From Symbiodinium kawagutii (Eukaryota; Sar; Dinophyceae; Suessiales; Symbiodiniaceae): DNA of 64,000 nt. The notes below the pieces were generated by a model. That model saw nothing but the letters and a program-made list of their open reading frames with translations. It did no database searches and was not told where the DNA came from. The position numbers and the translations under genes were made by a program. This document shows, one piece after another, positions 43,475 to 55,935 of this stretch (within the stretch, counting starts at the first letter, position 1; each line of letters opens with the position of its first letter). The stretch is from contig VSDK01017324.1 of NCBI GenBank assembly GCA_009767595.1, forward strand, positions 161,051 through 225,050, given 5' to 3'.

Positions 43475-46400
43475 CTACACTATGCGAGGTTGCCTCCTTT
43501 GGGCACACCTCAATTGCAATTCCGGAAGGTCGATCGACAGTATCTGAAGGGTAATCTGTGCTCCCCTCTGCAGCAGAATCTCCGCTGTGTCCATAAAGTT
43601 TCGCCGAACCCATTCGCTTTGCCTGTCCAGCGAAAAGTCGGTGTCGGCCTGGTTACCACCAGTGATTTTTCCTCGCACGTAAACCGCATGTTGAAAGTGC
43701 AGGTGCAAGGATGCCTTACCAGGGAGAGACCCTGCTTCTCCCAACGGATACAGCGATATCCAGGCGTTGATACCCCAGCATCCAAGGGGCAACATGTCAC
43801 TGATCTGCTGCTCGCCCTTCCGAAAGCGGCTGAAATCGTAACCAGACAAGTCCCAAACAAATGACATCACAGTACGATCCTGGCAGCTCCTCTCCAGGAA
43901 ATGGCACCTTTCCTTCATGGCCGTGATCGTCTGGATCAGGCCATCTGCTGCATGATCATTGCTGCGATCCAAACAAAAGGCATGAAGAAACGCATCTTGC
44001 GCTTTCTCCTCTTGTTGGTGGTTGAACCACCCCTTACGAAAAATAGTCAAACAACCATTTGGCAACAACTAGATTAGGGAAAATAAAAAAATGTCAATCA
44101 AAGCACCAAGCAGTCCTCAAAGTGCATGGCGGCAAACAGCCTGGCTGCCTTGACAGCAAGTTGGGATCCATCCACCCTGCGCCTCTTTGCCCCGATCTGC
44201 TCAGCCAAGGACAACAGCTGGTCAGCTGATAGGTCTTCCAGCTGGTCATCTGCCAAGGTCAACCGAGGGATCAGATCTCGTGGGACTTCCTGTTGATCAT
44301 ACAGGAGCAGTTTCAGTAACAGTCCCTCCCCCGGGCAAGCCTCGATGTCACCTGCTGTAAGGCGAATTTGATGCTTCAAAATTTCGGATCGCAGGGCTTG
44401 ATTCTCAGGATCCATGTTATGGGCCCAGGTCAGCAAGCGAATCTTCTCCTGTTGATTCTCATCATTTACAGGTGACCGGATTGCAACTTCCAAGAGGATG
44501 GAGGCACACTCTGGGGGTGGCCAGGCTGCACTCATGGAAATGCCAAAATCGTGCTTGAAAAAATCCTTGGCAAAGCTTACTGCAACGTCTTTGTCATCGA
44601 GACAAAGGTACACATAACGAAGCAGCTGCTCATCCAGCGTACGGAGATTGATGTCAATCTTGTCAAAAAAACATGCAAGAAACACCGCCGCAGCCTTCAC
44701 CCAATGGTCCTCAGAATCATGGAGCAGCAACAAATTCAAGAGCTGTACACAACAGTCTCCACCCTCACTCGCCCGTTGGGCCAGTTTACGCGCAAGCTCA
44801 CGGTCAATCACTTCTTGATGGGAACCTGACCCTATCTGCATGTCTTGCAATCTCGTTACCATATCTTCTTCCAACCGTTCAAGCAAATGCACAAGTTCGG
44901 ATTTGGGAATTTCTCCCAAGAAGTGCCGAATTTCTTGTGCATCCTGTAGCTCCAGAAGCAAAATGGTGATCTCCAAGATGAGAGAGTCCCTGTTGGGAAC
45001 AGGCAATTTCACTCGAATCAGCAGCAGCATTGCAAGCTTTCTGCGAGCTGATGTATCTGGCAGCAGGGGACGAACAAACAGTTCAGCTCTGTCCAGCAGT
45101 TTCACGGCTTCATCCCCGGCCATACTCAGTAGTTGGTGCTTCATGGACAAGACGCTTTGAACCACGTGCTCCTTGTGCACCAGAATTGCAGACCTCTTAT
45201 CGCGATTCGGATACAACACCTTCAGGATGAGAACAAGTGAAATGCGGGAAACGCAGGATACAATGTCGATAGAAATTGGCGTCTTGAATTGCATGCATGA
45301 TTTAAAGTGACATTGGCCATGGTTTCAAAGTTCAAAACCATCTCACACTGAAATACTATCATCAATAGTGCTATTGATACCCAAGAGCCGTAACAACTCA
45401 TACAAACTCCCATTTCCAAAGAGAGTCAAAGCACAAAAGAGTCATTGAATTCGACACCCCCTGCCGCCAAAAGAGATCCGCTTTGAGGCAGGTGAACAAT
45501 GGACAGTTGATGGGCAACAATGCATAATTCTGGTTTAAGTACAACCCCATCATGCTTGGCAAGCATCAAAAAGCAAAGTTGTGGTCAAATAGCATATCAA
45601 CCACCCTAGGGTTACACATACAGCATGTTCATCAACACTTTCTTGACATGTTCAAAACACCATGGCACGAGACTCTGGACGGGCTCTTTGGTCAGTGGGC
45701 TCTCATGTCGGACTTCGAGACAGCACTGGATGGAGGCCCTCTCGTAGGTATGACCATCTGCAGCGATCACTGGATCCTCCATGAGCTGTAAGGAGATTGG
45801 ACAGCACAACTCCACAGGATCCCGCAGCAGCTTTTGCAGCACCTGAACGGCGCAACACGCCGTTCGCTCGCGCGCGGGTGCAAGCGAACTCTGGGTGCAA
45901 ATGACTTGATGTTGATGGGTTTTTTTGGAATTGGCAAGGTATCTGTTTATTACTGGAATTTGTTTTTTGGACTGATAAAGCCATGCTTGTCTGCAATTCC
46001 GGAAGCACAAATGCCTCTATCCACAGGATCATTAGGATTGAATTCTGGTCTATCTACATTCTGTAGGATGGCTTGAACGTCTGAAGGGGTAAAGAGCGCA
46101 CCAGGCTTGCAATTATTGAAGTATGTCGAGCTGAGCAGGGAAATACCCGATTTATTGCCCGATGTGTTGCAGGTCTTAAAATCATCCGCGCTCGAAACTG
46201 TTGGTTCCCACCAAACAAAGTCCGTGTTTGTAGGAAAGATGGGTGTGTGAAAGACTGGTTGGTGGTTTCAATTCCTCTGAAAAATGAGTTCATTGACCAA
46301 CTATGTTTAAACACTAGGAAAAAAATATCTAAGACCACCAAGTAGTTGTTTGACCATCAATTAACCACAAAATTTACCATCATGAAAACCATGATCAACC

Positions 46401-47963
46401 ATAGTCAACCACGATCAAGCATAGATTTTCCCATGTCTTCCAACTGGATCTCACCATTGACTCTGCGGCCTCTGATGAGATGCTGAAACGGGATCCGTCC
46501 TGGTGAGGAAGTTGTGGAGTTTCGACCCAGGGACTCAGGGACCAGATCCAAGATGGTGAGCTGGAAACCATGGGATTTTCTATGGCGAACTATGGTTAAA
46601 AATGTTTAACCAATTAACAAATGCATAGATGAAGATGAGTCCGTACAATCATTCTTAATGTAAGTCATTTGGATGTAACCCAGAGACATATTTTAATATC
46701 AATAAACATTATGTATACCTCTTCTTACACGTATAGATGAATAAAATCATAATTCATCACAATTAAAACTGCCTATGCATGCCGCAATGCTGCATGTGTG
46801 ATCTTGCAACCCCACAAAACTCAGCGTTTCCATAGCAAAGACCAACCACCTGGGTGGATCGCACAACTCTCGGGCCGGTTCCGTCGGACTCCGTCCTGAA
46901 CTCTGTGCTCCAAGGCCCGCGCCACAGCTTCTCCGTTGATTTGCAGCACCCGTGAAATCAGCTCATCTGACATGCCCTCCATGCCTGGAGACTGCTAAAA
47001 GTTCGGAATTTCGTTGATTTTGGTGATTTGGTCATGGGTCAATATTAACCAACCAATAATGGGGGGTAATGACCAAGTATAACAAGGGAAACAATGGTTG
47101 ATGATAGGGGAACCAGGGGTACGGGATTTTGACCCACTGCCATTTTGGAAAACAAACATGCGGAGAGGACATGGCTATGGGTCAATGTGAATGATCAACA
47201 ATAGGGGATCGTAACGAATAAAGCTACGGGGAAAACAATGATTGATGAGGGTATAGCAGGGGTACATAATGGAACATGGTTCCGTATCCTAACCCATCAG
47301 TAGCGTTTTTTAATCCTTGGTTATAGAACATAGTGTTCACATTTCAACACTGGCGTTTCCCACATTATTTAGATAATCATTTTTCCTCGACGGACATCTC
47401 TGACTCCCCCACAGCGCAGGCTGGATATTGTCTATCCAAAAGTAGACTTGTGATAAACGGTAAGTCGTATCAGCTAATTTGTCGATTGATGGTTGGTGTA
47501 ATGTTTGGTGATCGGATAATTACTGGCTAATTGGATCATGTATTGTGATCTAATGGTAGGCACCGCCCTGGCTCATCAACCGTTATCTACTCTTGTCAAC
47601 TGGTGGGCTCCGCTAGTAGTAATTGCTTTTTGTTCACGCTTCACCTATTAACCATGATTCTCCGCAAGGTTCTACCAGAGAATCAACCACCAGCCACGAC
47701 TAAGTATCGTTAACATCATGACCAAACCACTAGAAATCACTACTTGCCATCATGAACCATTATTGGCTTGCTTATTAGTCACTATTAGTTGGGCTTAGAA
47801 ATCCTTATGAGTTGGGCTAACCCTAATGAACCATCAGTAGTTGGCTAATAAGCACAATCAACCAACAAGCCCATTCAGAACTCCAGATCCTTGAGGCAAC
47901 CATGCCACGCATCCGTAGAATGAGTTCCTGGTCATCTTCGATCCCCACGGCAGCCTTCACATC
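43475..47963 (-). CDS. U-box, helical-repeat and MATH-like domain protein, candidate E3 ubiquitin ligase
   Basis: Exons, 5' to 3': 47963-47906, 46984-46850, 46560-46455, 46254 to about 45990, 45842-45669, 45219-44107 and 44008-43475 (stop TAG). The 45842 exon with the start of the next gives a U-box: LCCPISLQLMEDPVIAADGH, TYER, then SPLTKEPVQS joined to LVLYPNRDKRSA. U-boxes bind E2 enzymes and act in ubiquitin transfer. Exon 45219-44107 encodes about 370 residues of Leu/Ala-rich helices, ending in a TPR-like ARLFAAMHFEDCLEKAQDAF. The last exon contains FVWDLSGYDF, WISLYPLGEAGSLPGKASL and DTAEI, which resemble a MATH/TRAF fold for substrate binding. The three 3' exons join in exact phase. The upstream exons are phase-compatible in part (47906 to 46984 by a GC donor, 46455 to 46254), and their protein is not recognised. 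The true start may lie further upstream (49.1-49.4 kb). Confidence 0.75.
44009..44106 (-). mobile_element. Family B TIR element forming an entire intron
   Basis: The element spans 44013-44108 and the intron is 98 bases. Minus-sense donor TTG|GTGCTTTGATTGACA lies in one terminus, and the acceptor AACCACCAACAAGAG|G is at the other. Removing it joins HFEDCL to EKAQDAF in phase within a TPR-like helix pair. Confidence 0.88.
46256..46342. mobile_element. Family B TIR element at an acceptor
   Basis: The minus-sense end AAACCACCAACCAG supplies the acceptor of the exon starting at 46254. The other end is GGTGGTCTTAG. The intron is longer than the element (46455 to 46254). Confidence 0.8.
47029..47146. 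mobile_element. Family D TIR element
   Basis: Opens GTCATGGGTCAATATTAACC and closes TTTTGACCCACTGCCA. Confidence 0.88.
47169..47307. mobile_element. Diverged family D element
   Basis: Opens TGGCTATGGGTCAATGTGAA and keeps the core ACGGGGAAAACAATG and AGCAGGGGTAC, but its right end has decayed to TCCTAACCCATCAG. From 47308 to 47880 nothing else is seen. Confidence 0.7.
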
Positions 47964-48005
47964 CTGGACGTGCATGCGATCGCCGTGGCTGGTTTGAGGT
48001 CAACC

Positions 48006-48007
<2 letters not shown>

Positions 48008-48063
<56 letters not shown>

Positions 48064-48064
48064 A
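48008..48064. repeat. (CAA)n microsatellite
   Basis: About 18 CAA units. The AT-rich stretch 48065-48850 that follows has no coding signal. Confidence 0.95.
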
Positions 48065-48854
48065 CCACCAACAACCACCAATGATGGTCAAAGATGGTTA
48101 CTGCTTGCTATCAAACAAATAACAATAATTGAACATGTTTTCCGGGAAATCGGTATCAACTTACCATACAACTAACAATAGCCATCATATTCTTGTGCTT
48201 GACAACGAACAATAGTTGTTCAATTCTTATTCAATGGTGAGTTGTATAAAAAATGGGTTTCGTTTCACTTGTACAGTTGGCTTTCATACCAAAAATTAAC
48301 CATCAATGGTTTAATTAATGTTGTAAACACAATAGTGAAACGCTTGCAATAGCTACAAATAATTTCCAGATCTGGATTCTTTAGCCCTTACTAAATTTAA
48401 ATTAGCCCTTATTGATTTTTAATTACAGAATGTCAACTTGCCCCACAGCAGTTGCAATAATAGGACAGCATTCACAATAGCTACAAATAATTTCCAGAAA
48501 ATTCCAAAATATTGAGATTTCCCCCTTTACTAAATTGTAAAAGGGCCAATTTAAATTTAGTATTGATCCAGAAAACCAGTTCACAACCAGTACTAAAATT
48601 GCTAATTGTGATTAGATTCTTTTCAATAAGCAAACCAAACCTTTACAAACTCAAAAATCTGACCTTGTTCAAAACAGCTGTTTTCTTTTTTAAAATCCTT
48701 TTAAAAAATTGCAAAAAAACAGATCCACAAAGGGTACCCCCTTGCAAGCTCCTGCATTGCAATTATAAATTGAAATTAGCAACTGCAATTAAAAACAACT
48801 TCCCTGGCTCATTTCTATTTTTTTCTTCCTTATTGTTTTTGAATTGTCGTTAAA

Positions 48855-49020
48855 AGAAAGAAGAAAAGAAAAGAAAAGAAAAGAAAGAAAAAGAAAAGAA
48901 AAGAAAGAAACCTTCGGGGAGAGTCGTGGGGAGAGTCGTGGGGCGAGCCCGGATTCCAGGTATACAATTGCAAAGCTGACCCCCCCCAAAAAAAAAAAAA
49001 AAATTAGGGGGGGGGGTATA
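48855..49020. repeat. AAAAG repeat and a C-run/A-run/G-run hairpin
   Basis: AAAAG/AAAGA pentamers at 48856-48910. GGGGAGAGTCGT is repeated at 48917 and 48928. At 48981-49017 a C run, a 15-base A run and a GGGGGGGGG run could form a hairpin or quadruplex. Confidence 0.85.
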
Positions 49021-49127
49021 CTATTGTGTTGACAACATTAATTGATATAATGAATCATTGAAAAACTTGGCTAATTAAAGTTCACCAAAAGTTGATTTCA
49101 ATGGTGAACTAACCCAGCCATTGGCTA

Positions 49128-49228
49128 AGCAGCGCCGCCAAGCCTGCGCGCCCATGCTCGTCCCGCTGCTCTTGCTCGTCCAGCTGCCCTTGTTCTTGCT
49201 TTTGTTTTTGCTCTTCTTTTTGTCTGGC
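49128..49228 (-). CDS. Exon, Gln/Glu-rich coiled coil
   Basis: The minus frame reads RQKEEQKQKQEQGQLDEQEQ then RDEHGRAGLAALLS. Plausibly the 5' part of the U-box gene or of a neighbour. The boundaries are approximate. Confidence 0.45.
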
Positions 49229-49336
49229 TGGTGCCGCTATTGTTGCTGTTGGCCAACCATGAACCCACCATTAACCAACCATAAACCTACCATTAAGCCA
49301 TCAGTATCATTAGTAAACTAGAAGCGAACCATTAAC

Positions 49337-49448
49337 AAAAAGCGGTTGTTGTTGCTGTTGGTTCTTGCTGTCTGCACCCCTCACGCGGACTGGGGACTGG
49401 GCCGCCGCGGCGATGGCGCTGGCAAACGCCGCGGAGACTTGAGCCAGG
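49337..49448 (-). CDS. Exon, Ala-rich then Gln-rich
   Basis: The minus frame reads LAQVSAAFASAIAAAAQSPV then RVRGADSKNQQQQQPLF, ending at TTTT|GTTAATGG, a GT donor. It probably precedes the Gln/Glu-rich exon at 49128-49228. Confidence 0.45.
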
Positions 49449-50534
49449 CAACCATGGCCAGGTTGGTGGTTGATGATGGTTAGTCAAGGGACAAGGGTGT
49501 ACCCCAAGGGTTGGTGGTTGATGATGGTTATGAGGTTTCATCCAGGCTGTATGATGGTATACGTTGATAACCCCATGGATGATGATGGATGATGATGGTT
49601 GATGAAGGGCACGATCTATTACAACTATAAAGAGACTGAACAGTAGGGGATAAATCACCAACAATGAACCGCGATATCCATCCCATCCCATCCATCCTGA
49701 ATAGATTCACGCATTGAGTTGAAATCATTTGGCAATCCGTCAGTCTCAGCCACTGTAGTATGCAAACAACAAAAAGCGCTCGAAAGACGCATAGCAACCG
49801 GTAAGCCATGGAACACGGTATTTCTAATCTGCGCCAAGACGATCAGTTGGTACCCACTACCCGACTTGTCATTGCCAACGGTCCAAATGCAACAATTATT
49901 GCACAGTATCTTTACCATCTCTTTGGATTCCTACATGGAGAGCAATTATTATTCACACCTTATAAAAGCAGAGTTCCATTTTTGGGACCATGTCGTTGGT
50001 TGGTCCCCGTAACGACTGCTAAAGAAACAGCAAGGAAGGACCCAGCATCGAGATCCGCAGTATGGCTCCGGCAAGCCATCCGCACGGTTCAGGATGTCGT
50101 TGGGTATCGAAGAACAAAGCTTAGGATCTTGCAAACCAGTGACATACAAATATTAACATATCTAAACAGTTGGAACACATATAGGATACACACATACGTA
50201 CATAAATATATCTATCTATTTCTGTTGTTGTTATGCATGTATAGTACACTATTTATATATACTGTATGTAAAAACAACAAAACATAGAATACAGGTACAT
50301 ATGACATGGTTGGTCCTGATGTATCGGCTTATTGGGTAGAGGAGGACCACTATGCTTTCCATCCAAAAAGGGAGCGCCATGGCATCAGCCCACTGATAGC
50401 AGTGACTGACGAACTTCCCCCACTAAACCACTGTGCCTCGTCATCAGGCGCGGTGCGCGGGAGCCATGGCCAAGCCGACGTCGAAGCGAGCTGGTGGAAA
50501 TGGGGCAACGACCAGCTGATGGAGGAGCTTTCAC

Positions 50535-50595
50535 TGGATGATTCGCTCAACAACGCTTTCCAGTTCACTGATCTGTTTCTCTTCGATGCTGGGAT
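50535..50595 (-). CDS. Short coiled-coil exon
   Basis: Between an ATCAG acceptor and an ATCCA|GTGAAA donor, the minus frame reads DPSIEEKQISELESVVERII. The overlapping plus frame 50306-50599 is also open and cannot be excluded. From 49449 to 50305 no gene is recognised. Confidence 0.4.
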
Positions 50596-50639
50596 CTGAT
50601 GGTGATGGGATTCTGAGGAATACCTGCATTCCAGAAAGT

Positions 50640-51860
50640 AAATCTATATATATATACATATTGCAGTTATATTATATATTGCACATAATTGCTGGGAACA
50701 ATGCTGCTGCTTCGGACTTATTTTGTTGATTGACTCCAACATGATCTATGCCTTCATTTTTGCATTTTGCTGCGCTGAGGGTTTGTGGGTGTGTGAAATG
50801 AAGTGAAGAGACGAAGTGAAAACTGGTATACGCAGATCTGATAAAATTACGCTATCTGTGGGATTACTTGAACTTCCAGGCGTGCTGTGAGTTTCCAACT
50901 TGTACAGTAAGGTGCTTGAGCCTTCAGCCCTTTTGGATGCTGCTGAAACTGTGTTTCCATCGACATTTGACCATGTAACTATGATATACAATTGTTGGCA
51001 ATGATAAACAATGGATAATCATTGACATCAATGATGCTAATGGTTAACTAAGAAATCATGAACTGTTTGTCTGGTTAGGTAAGTGATGGCTAATCATGGC
51101 CGATTCATATGTGGGGTTCCAAACGGGGTCATGACAGGATTATGGCCAGTTGATTACAAGTAATCTCACTGACATAAAGTACTTTTCCATTCCCCATGTC
51201 CAAGTAATAAGTTTGTGATGACGGTGCACCCATTCCCAGAACCTTGTGATGACAGAGCAGTCCTGTACAACAGCATTGCGGGTTCTGCGGCGCCCCTATT
51301 CGTTCATACACAAACCAATTTTGAGTACGAATCTGCACATCCTGGCTTTGGAGGCATGAGCCTGCTGATTTTCGTGGCTACACTCGGAAACTTAACATAA
51401 AGAACCAAAAGAAGGCTTCGAAGATGATTGTGATGAGTGAGAATATTCCTGTTGTCCTTGTCCACGAGTCACCTTGCCTCATTCTCTCTCTGTGTTCATC
51501 CATTCACGCACCCTGGCTGTTTCTCCTCCCGCAAGCAGCTAAATGTACACCTGTTCTCCCCTACAGGTCTGTGGCATGAATTTTCATGTCCTATGAATCC
51601 ATGGTCAAACAAAGATCTGGCTGTACATGGGGTGTTCGCGAAATGGCATGGATAATCGGTACTCAAAAGGGACGTACAGAAAGAAGACGCTCAAGCATTG
51701 AAAAGAACTTAAGAAACACAATAAAATGATAGATGCTGTAGGCATTGATGTTTGTCTATGTGCGCAAGTATGTCCGTTTGACTTCATGATACTGCATGTG
51801 TGTATGTGTGTGTATATGCGTGCATCTATGTAAACATAATAAACATATGATACTTGTTTG
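50640..51860. other. No gene recognised
   Basis: AT-rich, with a short (TA)n run at 50645-50660 and scattered short open frames without domains. Confidence 0.5.
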
Positions 51861-51864
51861 TATT

Positions 51865-52110
51865 TGTATACATGTATGTAATGTAATGTAATGTAATGTC
51901 ATGTCAGGTAATGTAATGTAATGTAGAGTAATGTAATGTAATGTAATGGAATGGAATGTAATGTAATGCAATGCAATGTAATGCAATGTAATGCAATGTA
52001 ATGTAGTGTACTGTAGTGTACTGTACTGTAATGTAATGCAATGTAATGTAATGTATGTATTGGTATGATATGGTATGGTATGGTATGGTATGGTATGTTA
52101 TATTATGCGT
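51865..52110. repeat. TAATG / TGGTA pentanucleotide satellite
   Basis: Nearly 240 bases of TAATG pentamers (ATGTA, ATGCA and ATGGA variants) pass into TGGTA pentamers at 52065-52090. Open frames across it are repetitive peptides. Downstream, 52120-52560 is ATGTATG/TATGCATA-rich. Confidence 0.95.
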
Positions 52111-52699
52111 ACGTATGTATGGATTTATGTATGAGTGTATCCATGTATGAATGTATGAATGTATGAATGTGTGAATGCATGAGTGCATGCATGGAAGAAT
52201 AGATGGACGCATGCCAGGGCGCATGTATGCAATTACATGATTGGAGCTAATTCCGTATGTAGAGCATGAATGGTATGCAGGTTTGTTGCTCTTGAGTGTA
52301 TGTGCATATATAGAATTGATTGAACATGTAACTAGGTACAGTGTACATAGGTACAGCATACATAGGTATGTACATATAGATACATATTTTCTGTTATATT
52401 CTGGTTTGTCCATACTTGTTCATGTACGTTTATTGGTATGTATCTGTGTGTAGAATACAAATGTATGCATTTTCTATGAACAGGTGCATGTATGCCTATG
52501 CGTGTGTATGAATCCCTATACGTATACGTATGCATATGCATACGCGATCGTATGCGTATGCAAATATGTTTGTTGCGAGTGTGCGCGTGTGCACATCTTG
52601 CATATGCATGGATGTACCTATCTGTACGTGTCTGATCGAAATCATCTCCCTAAGTGCGTTTGCATCCCGACATATCCCTACCACTTGTGCTGGAACACC

Positions 52700-52850
52700 C
52701 ACCTGACCATCAGCATTCAGCATCTCAGCCATTGAGGCCCTCCCTAAGCTGGGACAACCTGCTCCGAGCCCGCCTGAAAGCCATGCAGCAGCATCAACAT
52801 GAAGTGCCCAGAACCATTCAACTTGCCGTTCAACCAATGGTTCTGGTGTG
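52700..52850. other. Exon-like island, strand unresolved
   Basis: The plus frame (SWDNLLRARLKAMQQHQHEV) and a minus frame (GRASMAEMLNADGQ followed by a good GTGGGTG donor) both look coding. By consistency with neighbours the minus strand is favoured. Confidence 0.3.
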
Positions 52851-53509
52851 AATCAACAACCACTATAGTGGTTCACCAATTGGTTCACTAATCATTCACA
52901 CCATTCAACCGCTATCCATCACCAGATTCTGGTGTGAATCATGACCACTGATGAGAGAATGCTTGAGTTCAATATGTGTGAGGATTACAGATACAACAAA
53001 GAGATGATGGGGGAATAGGAGCGTCCAGCCTTTTGGATTATAACAATTCAACGTGTCAAAGAACCTGTAAGCTGTTGAGAGCATTTCACTCGTAGGCATG
53101 AATGCAGTGTTCAAGAACCCATGTCAGGTTCTCTTGAACAAAGAGTTTCACTATAAAGTCAAGAAGTCAAGAACACGTGTGACCGTGGGACGATCAAACG
53201 CCATCTGACTTCTTAGAATCAAAAGGTCAGAATGGCGACACGCTGCGACATGCTGACGTGCCGAGCCTCAAGCAGGAACTCGGCGTCCCACCATCCTGAC
53301 ACTTTTCAGATCGTTGCTTGTCTTCCATACCCCTGGTGCTAAGAGTCACATCACAATCATTGAACAAACGGCTATGGTTCCACATAGAAAGACTTTTCCA
53401 ATGTGTTTTACAAACATGTAAAAGAGAAGAAACAAAGGAGATCCATGTTTCCCTAACTTCACGCTTTGAACAGCCTGGATCCACATAGCAAAACCTCACA
53501 AGCCTCTTC

Positions 53510-53838
53510 AAGACCCAACGTTCTCCCTGGCCTGTCGACAGGTAGCTTCCTTTGAAGGTGTTCCAAGCATTGGAGGTGTTCCAGGCTCTGAAGTTCCTTC
53601 TGTCAGTCCAAACTTCAATGAGCTCTGCTGTGCCAAGTGCTGCTTCTGCTGCGACTGCTTGTGCTGCGCCAAGTGCTGTTTCTGCTGCGCCAAGTGCTGC
53701 TCTTCTGGCATCTGATGCAGCAGTCTATGCAGCTGCTGCAAGTTCTTCTCCTGTTGATCCAAATGGATCATGCACGGCAGCCGCGGAGCTTCAGCCTTGG
53801 AGCTACAGGGACCTTCCATTCCGGAAGCCTGTGAAGCT
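53510..53838 (-). CDS. Gln-rich exon
   Basis: After a TTCACAG|G acceptor the minus frame runs to a stop at 53508 through EKNLQQLHRLLHQMPEEQHL and AQQKQHLAQHKQSQQKQHLA, an internal repeat of AQQKQHLA. The plus frame is Ala-rich and also open. The minus strand is preferred by neighbours. Function unknown. Confidence 0.4.
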
Positions 53839-54107
53839 TGGGCAGAGCAGGCCTGGGGCCAGTGCTGGTGAAACATCGGCCACCACGAAATGGTCATGAG
53901 CAAGCATGAACAATCACTGTGAACCATGACTTGGTGCTTCTCACTGACCATCATCAGCCATCATCTCACATTGTTTGTGTGTAAAATCACAACGATTGAA
54001 GGGCAACCCAGAGGTGGAGCACCGCTTGAGCTGGCGGTTTTCCGAACAAGATCATTTTGGGGATTCTGAAAAAGTATATTCATGTCTATTCCCTATCACT
54101 GCTGGCT

Positions 54108-54110
<3 letters not shown>

Positions 54111-54158
<48 letters not shown>
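54111..54158. repeat. (ATC)n microsatellite
   Basis: About 16 ATC units. The AT-rich stretch 54160-54839 that follows has no coding signal. Confidence 0.95.
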
Positions 54159-54839
54159 GCCTATGATTAACAGTTCTCTAACCATTGTTGGCCATGGTAT
54201 TCACCAGCTTCTGAAGCATAAGTTGTAATCATCATTCACACTCATTAACCAGCTCGATTCCCATCACATGGACCACCACCAACTACTAAGCACCATTCAC
54301 CATCGCTCATCCTCTTTAACCACCGTCATGGTTAGTTCCCAACTCTCATCATTTAACCATGAATCACCTATAAACAATTAAGCAACCAATCACCCGTTTT
54401 TAGTGGACGATCATGACAATTAAGAAACCTGGAACCAAAAATAACGATAGACAAGTTAACCAATGAGCTACAACCCACTACAAACTATTCATTAAAAAAC
54501 AACGTTGATTAATGGTCACTACTCAACCATTAATCACTAGTAGCATTATTATTATGAATCACCATCGATTAACCATAAATAATCGTTCATAATTAATAAT
54601 ATCATAACCATATTATCATTCGATATATTCTGATTCAATTACCACTAATAATCAATAATTACTCAACCATGTCTCAACTAATTATTCAATACTTAACCAT
54701 CAATAACCAATATCTATCATTCACCACTACTAACTGATAGATATGCTATTATTAATCACTGAATAGTTAACGATGGTTCATTAATAACCAATACTTAACC
54801 ACTACTTACTAACTGATGAACCACTACCCCTCACCGCAC

Positions 54840-54942
54840 CTGGAACTCCTTCCAGAGGGCGCGCAGGGGCACATCCTCCGTTCGCACCTCAGCTGGAATG
54901 CTACGAAGCAAGGGTTCGGTCAGGGCGTTCGATAGGAGCCGG
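54840..54942 (-). CDS. Exon, helical protein of unknown family
   Basis: Between TGAAG and TTCCAG|GTGCGG the minus frame reads LLSNALTEPLLRSIPAEVRT then EDVPLRALWKEFQ. Phase-consistent ends and clean codon composition. Confidence 0.55.
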
Positions 54943-55646
54943 CTTCAGTATCGTGTGCTTGACATGTGGTTGAGTAATCTATTCAAATATGCTTAGATAT
55001 GGTTGAGTATGGTTAAATATTATGGTTGAATATAGTAACATTCATGTAGTTAAATATGGTCAGTCTACGGGCAATTCATGGTTAACTAACGGTTTAACGG
55101 ATAATTTATGATTAGAAATTACTAGTGTTCACTAATGATAACTATTGAGGGGGATTCTGGATACTAATGAAAGTAGTGATGGAATGAACATTGAGGGGGA
55201 TTGTGGATACTAATGAATGAACCTGTGTGTTTTTTCCCGGGATTAATAATGGATAGTACCCATGGAGATCCATGGAGAACCAATGATCATAGTAGATAAC
55301 AACCAACAGTAGTGGAGAATATCTTGGCTCATGATGCTTTATGACCGTTTGTAATGGTCAACAATTACTGTAATGATGCTTCGATGATGATTCAATGATG
55401 GCTGAAAGATGGCTCTACACGCAACCGCTAGACTCTGGTTTGCCTGTCGACTATCCAACTGATCATGAGTGGCTACGAGATCCAATTTGTGGAAGGATCA
55501 TGGTTAATCAATGCTTAATCTATCATACATCTATGCTAAATCCATCGTAAGTCATGGTTAATGAATTGATGGACAATGGGTTAAGTGATGGTTCATTCAT
55601 GGAGAAATTTGATGATTACCAAGGTCTACCAAGGTCTACCCAAGAC

Positions 55647-55744
55647 CTGACCCAGCGGCCCAACTGGGACGTCGCAGTGGACCGAGGTCCCAACTGATCC
55701 GCTTGGCGCGTGCGACGGTGGATCTCTGGGTCGATGTGCGGCTC
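55647..55744 (-). CDS. Exon, polar segment of the same or a neighbouring gene
   Basis: Between CGCCAG|G and GTCAG|GTCTTG, it reads EPHIDPEIHRRTRQADQLGP then RSTATSQLGRWVR. Confidence 0.5.
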
Positions 55745-55799
55745 CTGGCGATTCCATGGTCACCAAGGGCTGATTGAGATGTTGATGTCCAACAGAGCA

Positions 55800-55935
55800 G
55801 GGGTAACAGGGACTATAGGGAGTTATATAAGGATTATATAGGGATTATATGGTTTAAATATACGGACTATAGGGGTTAAATATAGGGATTATAGGGAGTA
55901 GATATAGGGATTATAGGGGTTAAATATAGGGACAT
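55800..55935. repeat. TATAGGGATTATA tandem repeat
   Basis: Units such as ATATAGGGATTATAGGGG repeat six to seven times with variants. From 55936 to 57100 there are AT-rich ACCATTAACCA-type repeats and no gene. Confidence 0.9.

Noticed and set aside
48981..49017. Possible terminator hairpin
   Set aside because: A C run, A run and G run in a eukaryotic intergenic or intronic region. It has no bacterial gene context, so it is described as a repeat only.
51756..52413. His/Tyr/Ile/Thr repeat ORFs
   Set aside because: Translation of the TAATG pentanucleotide array.
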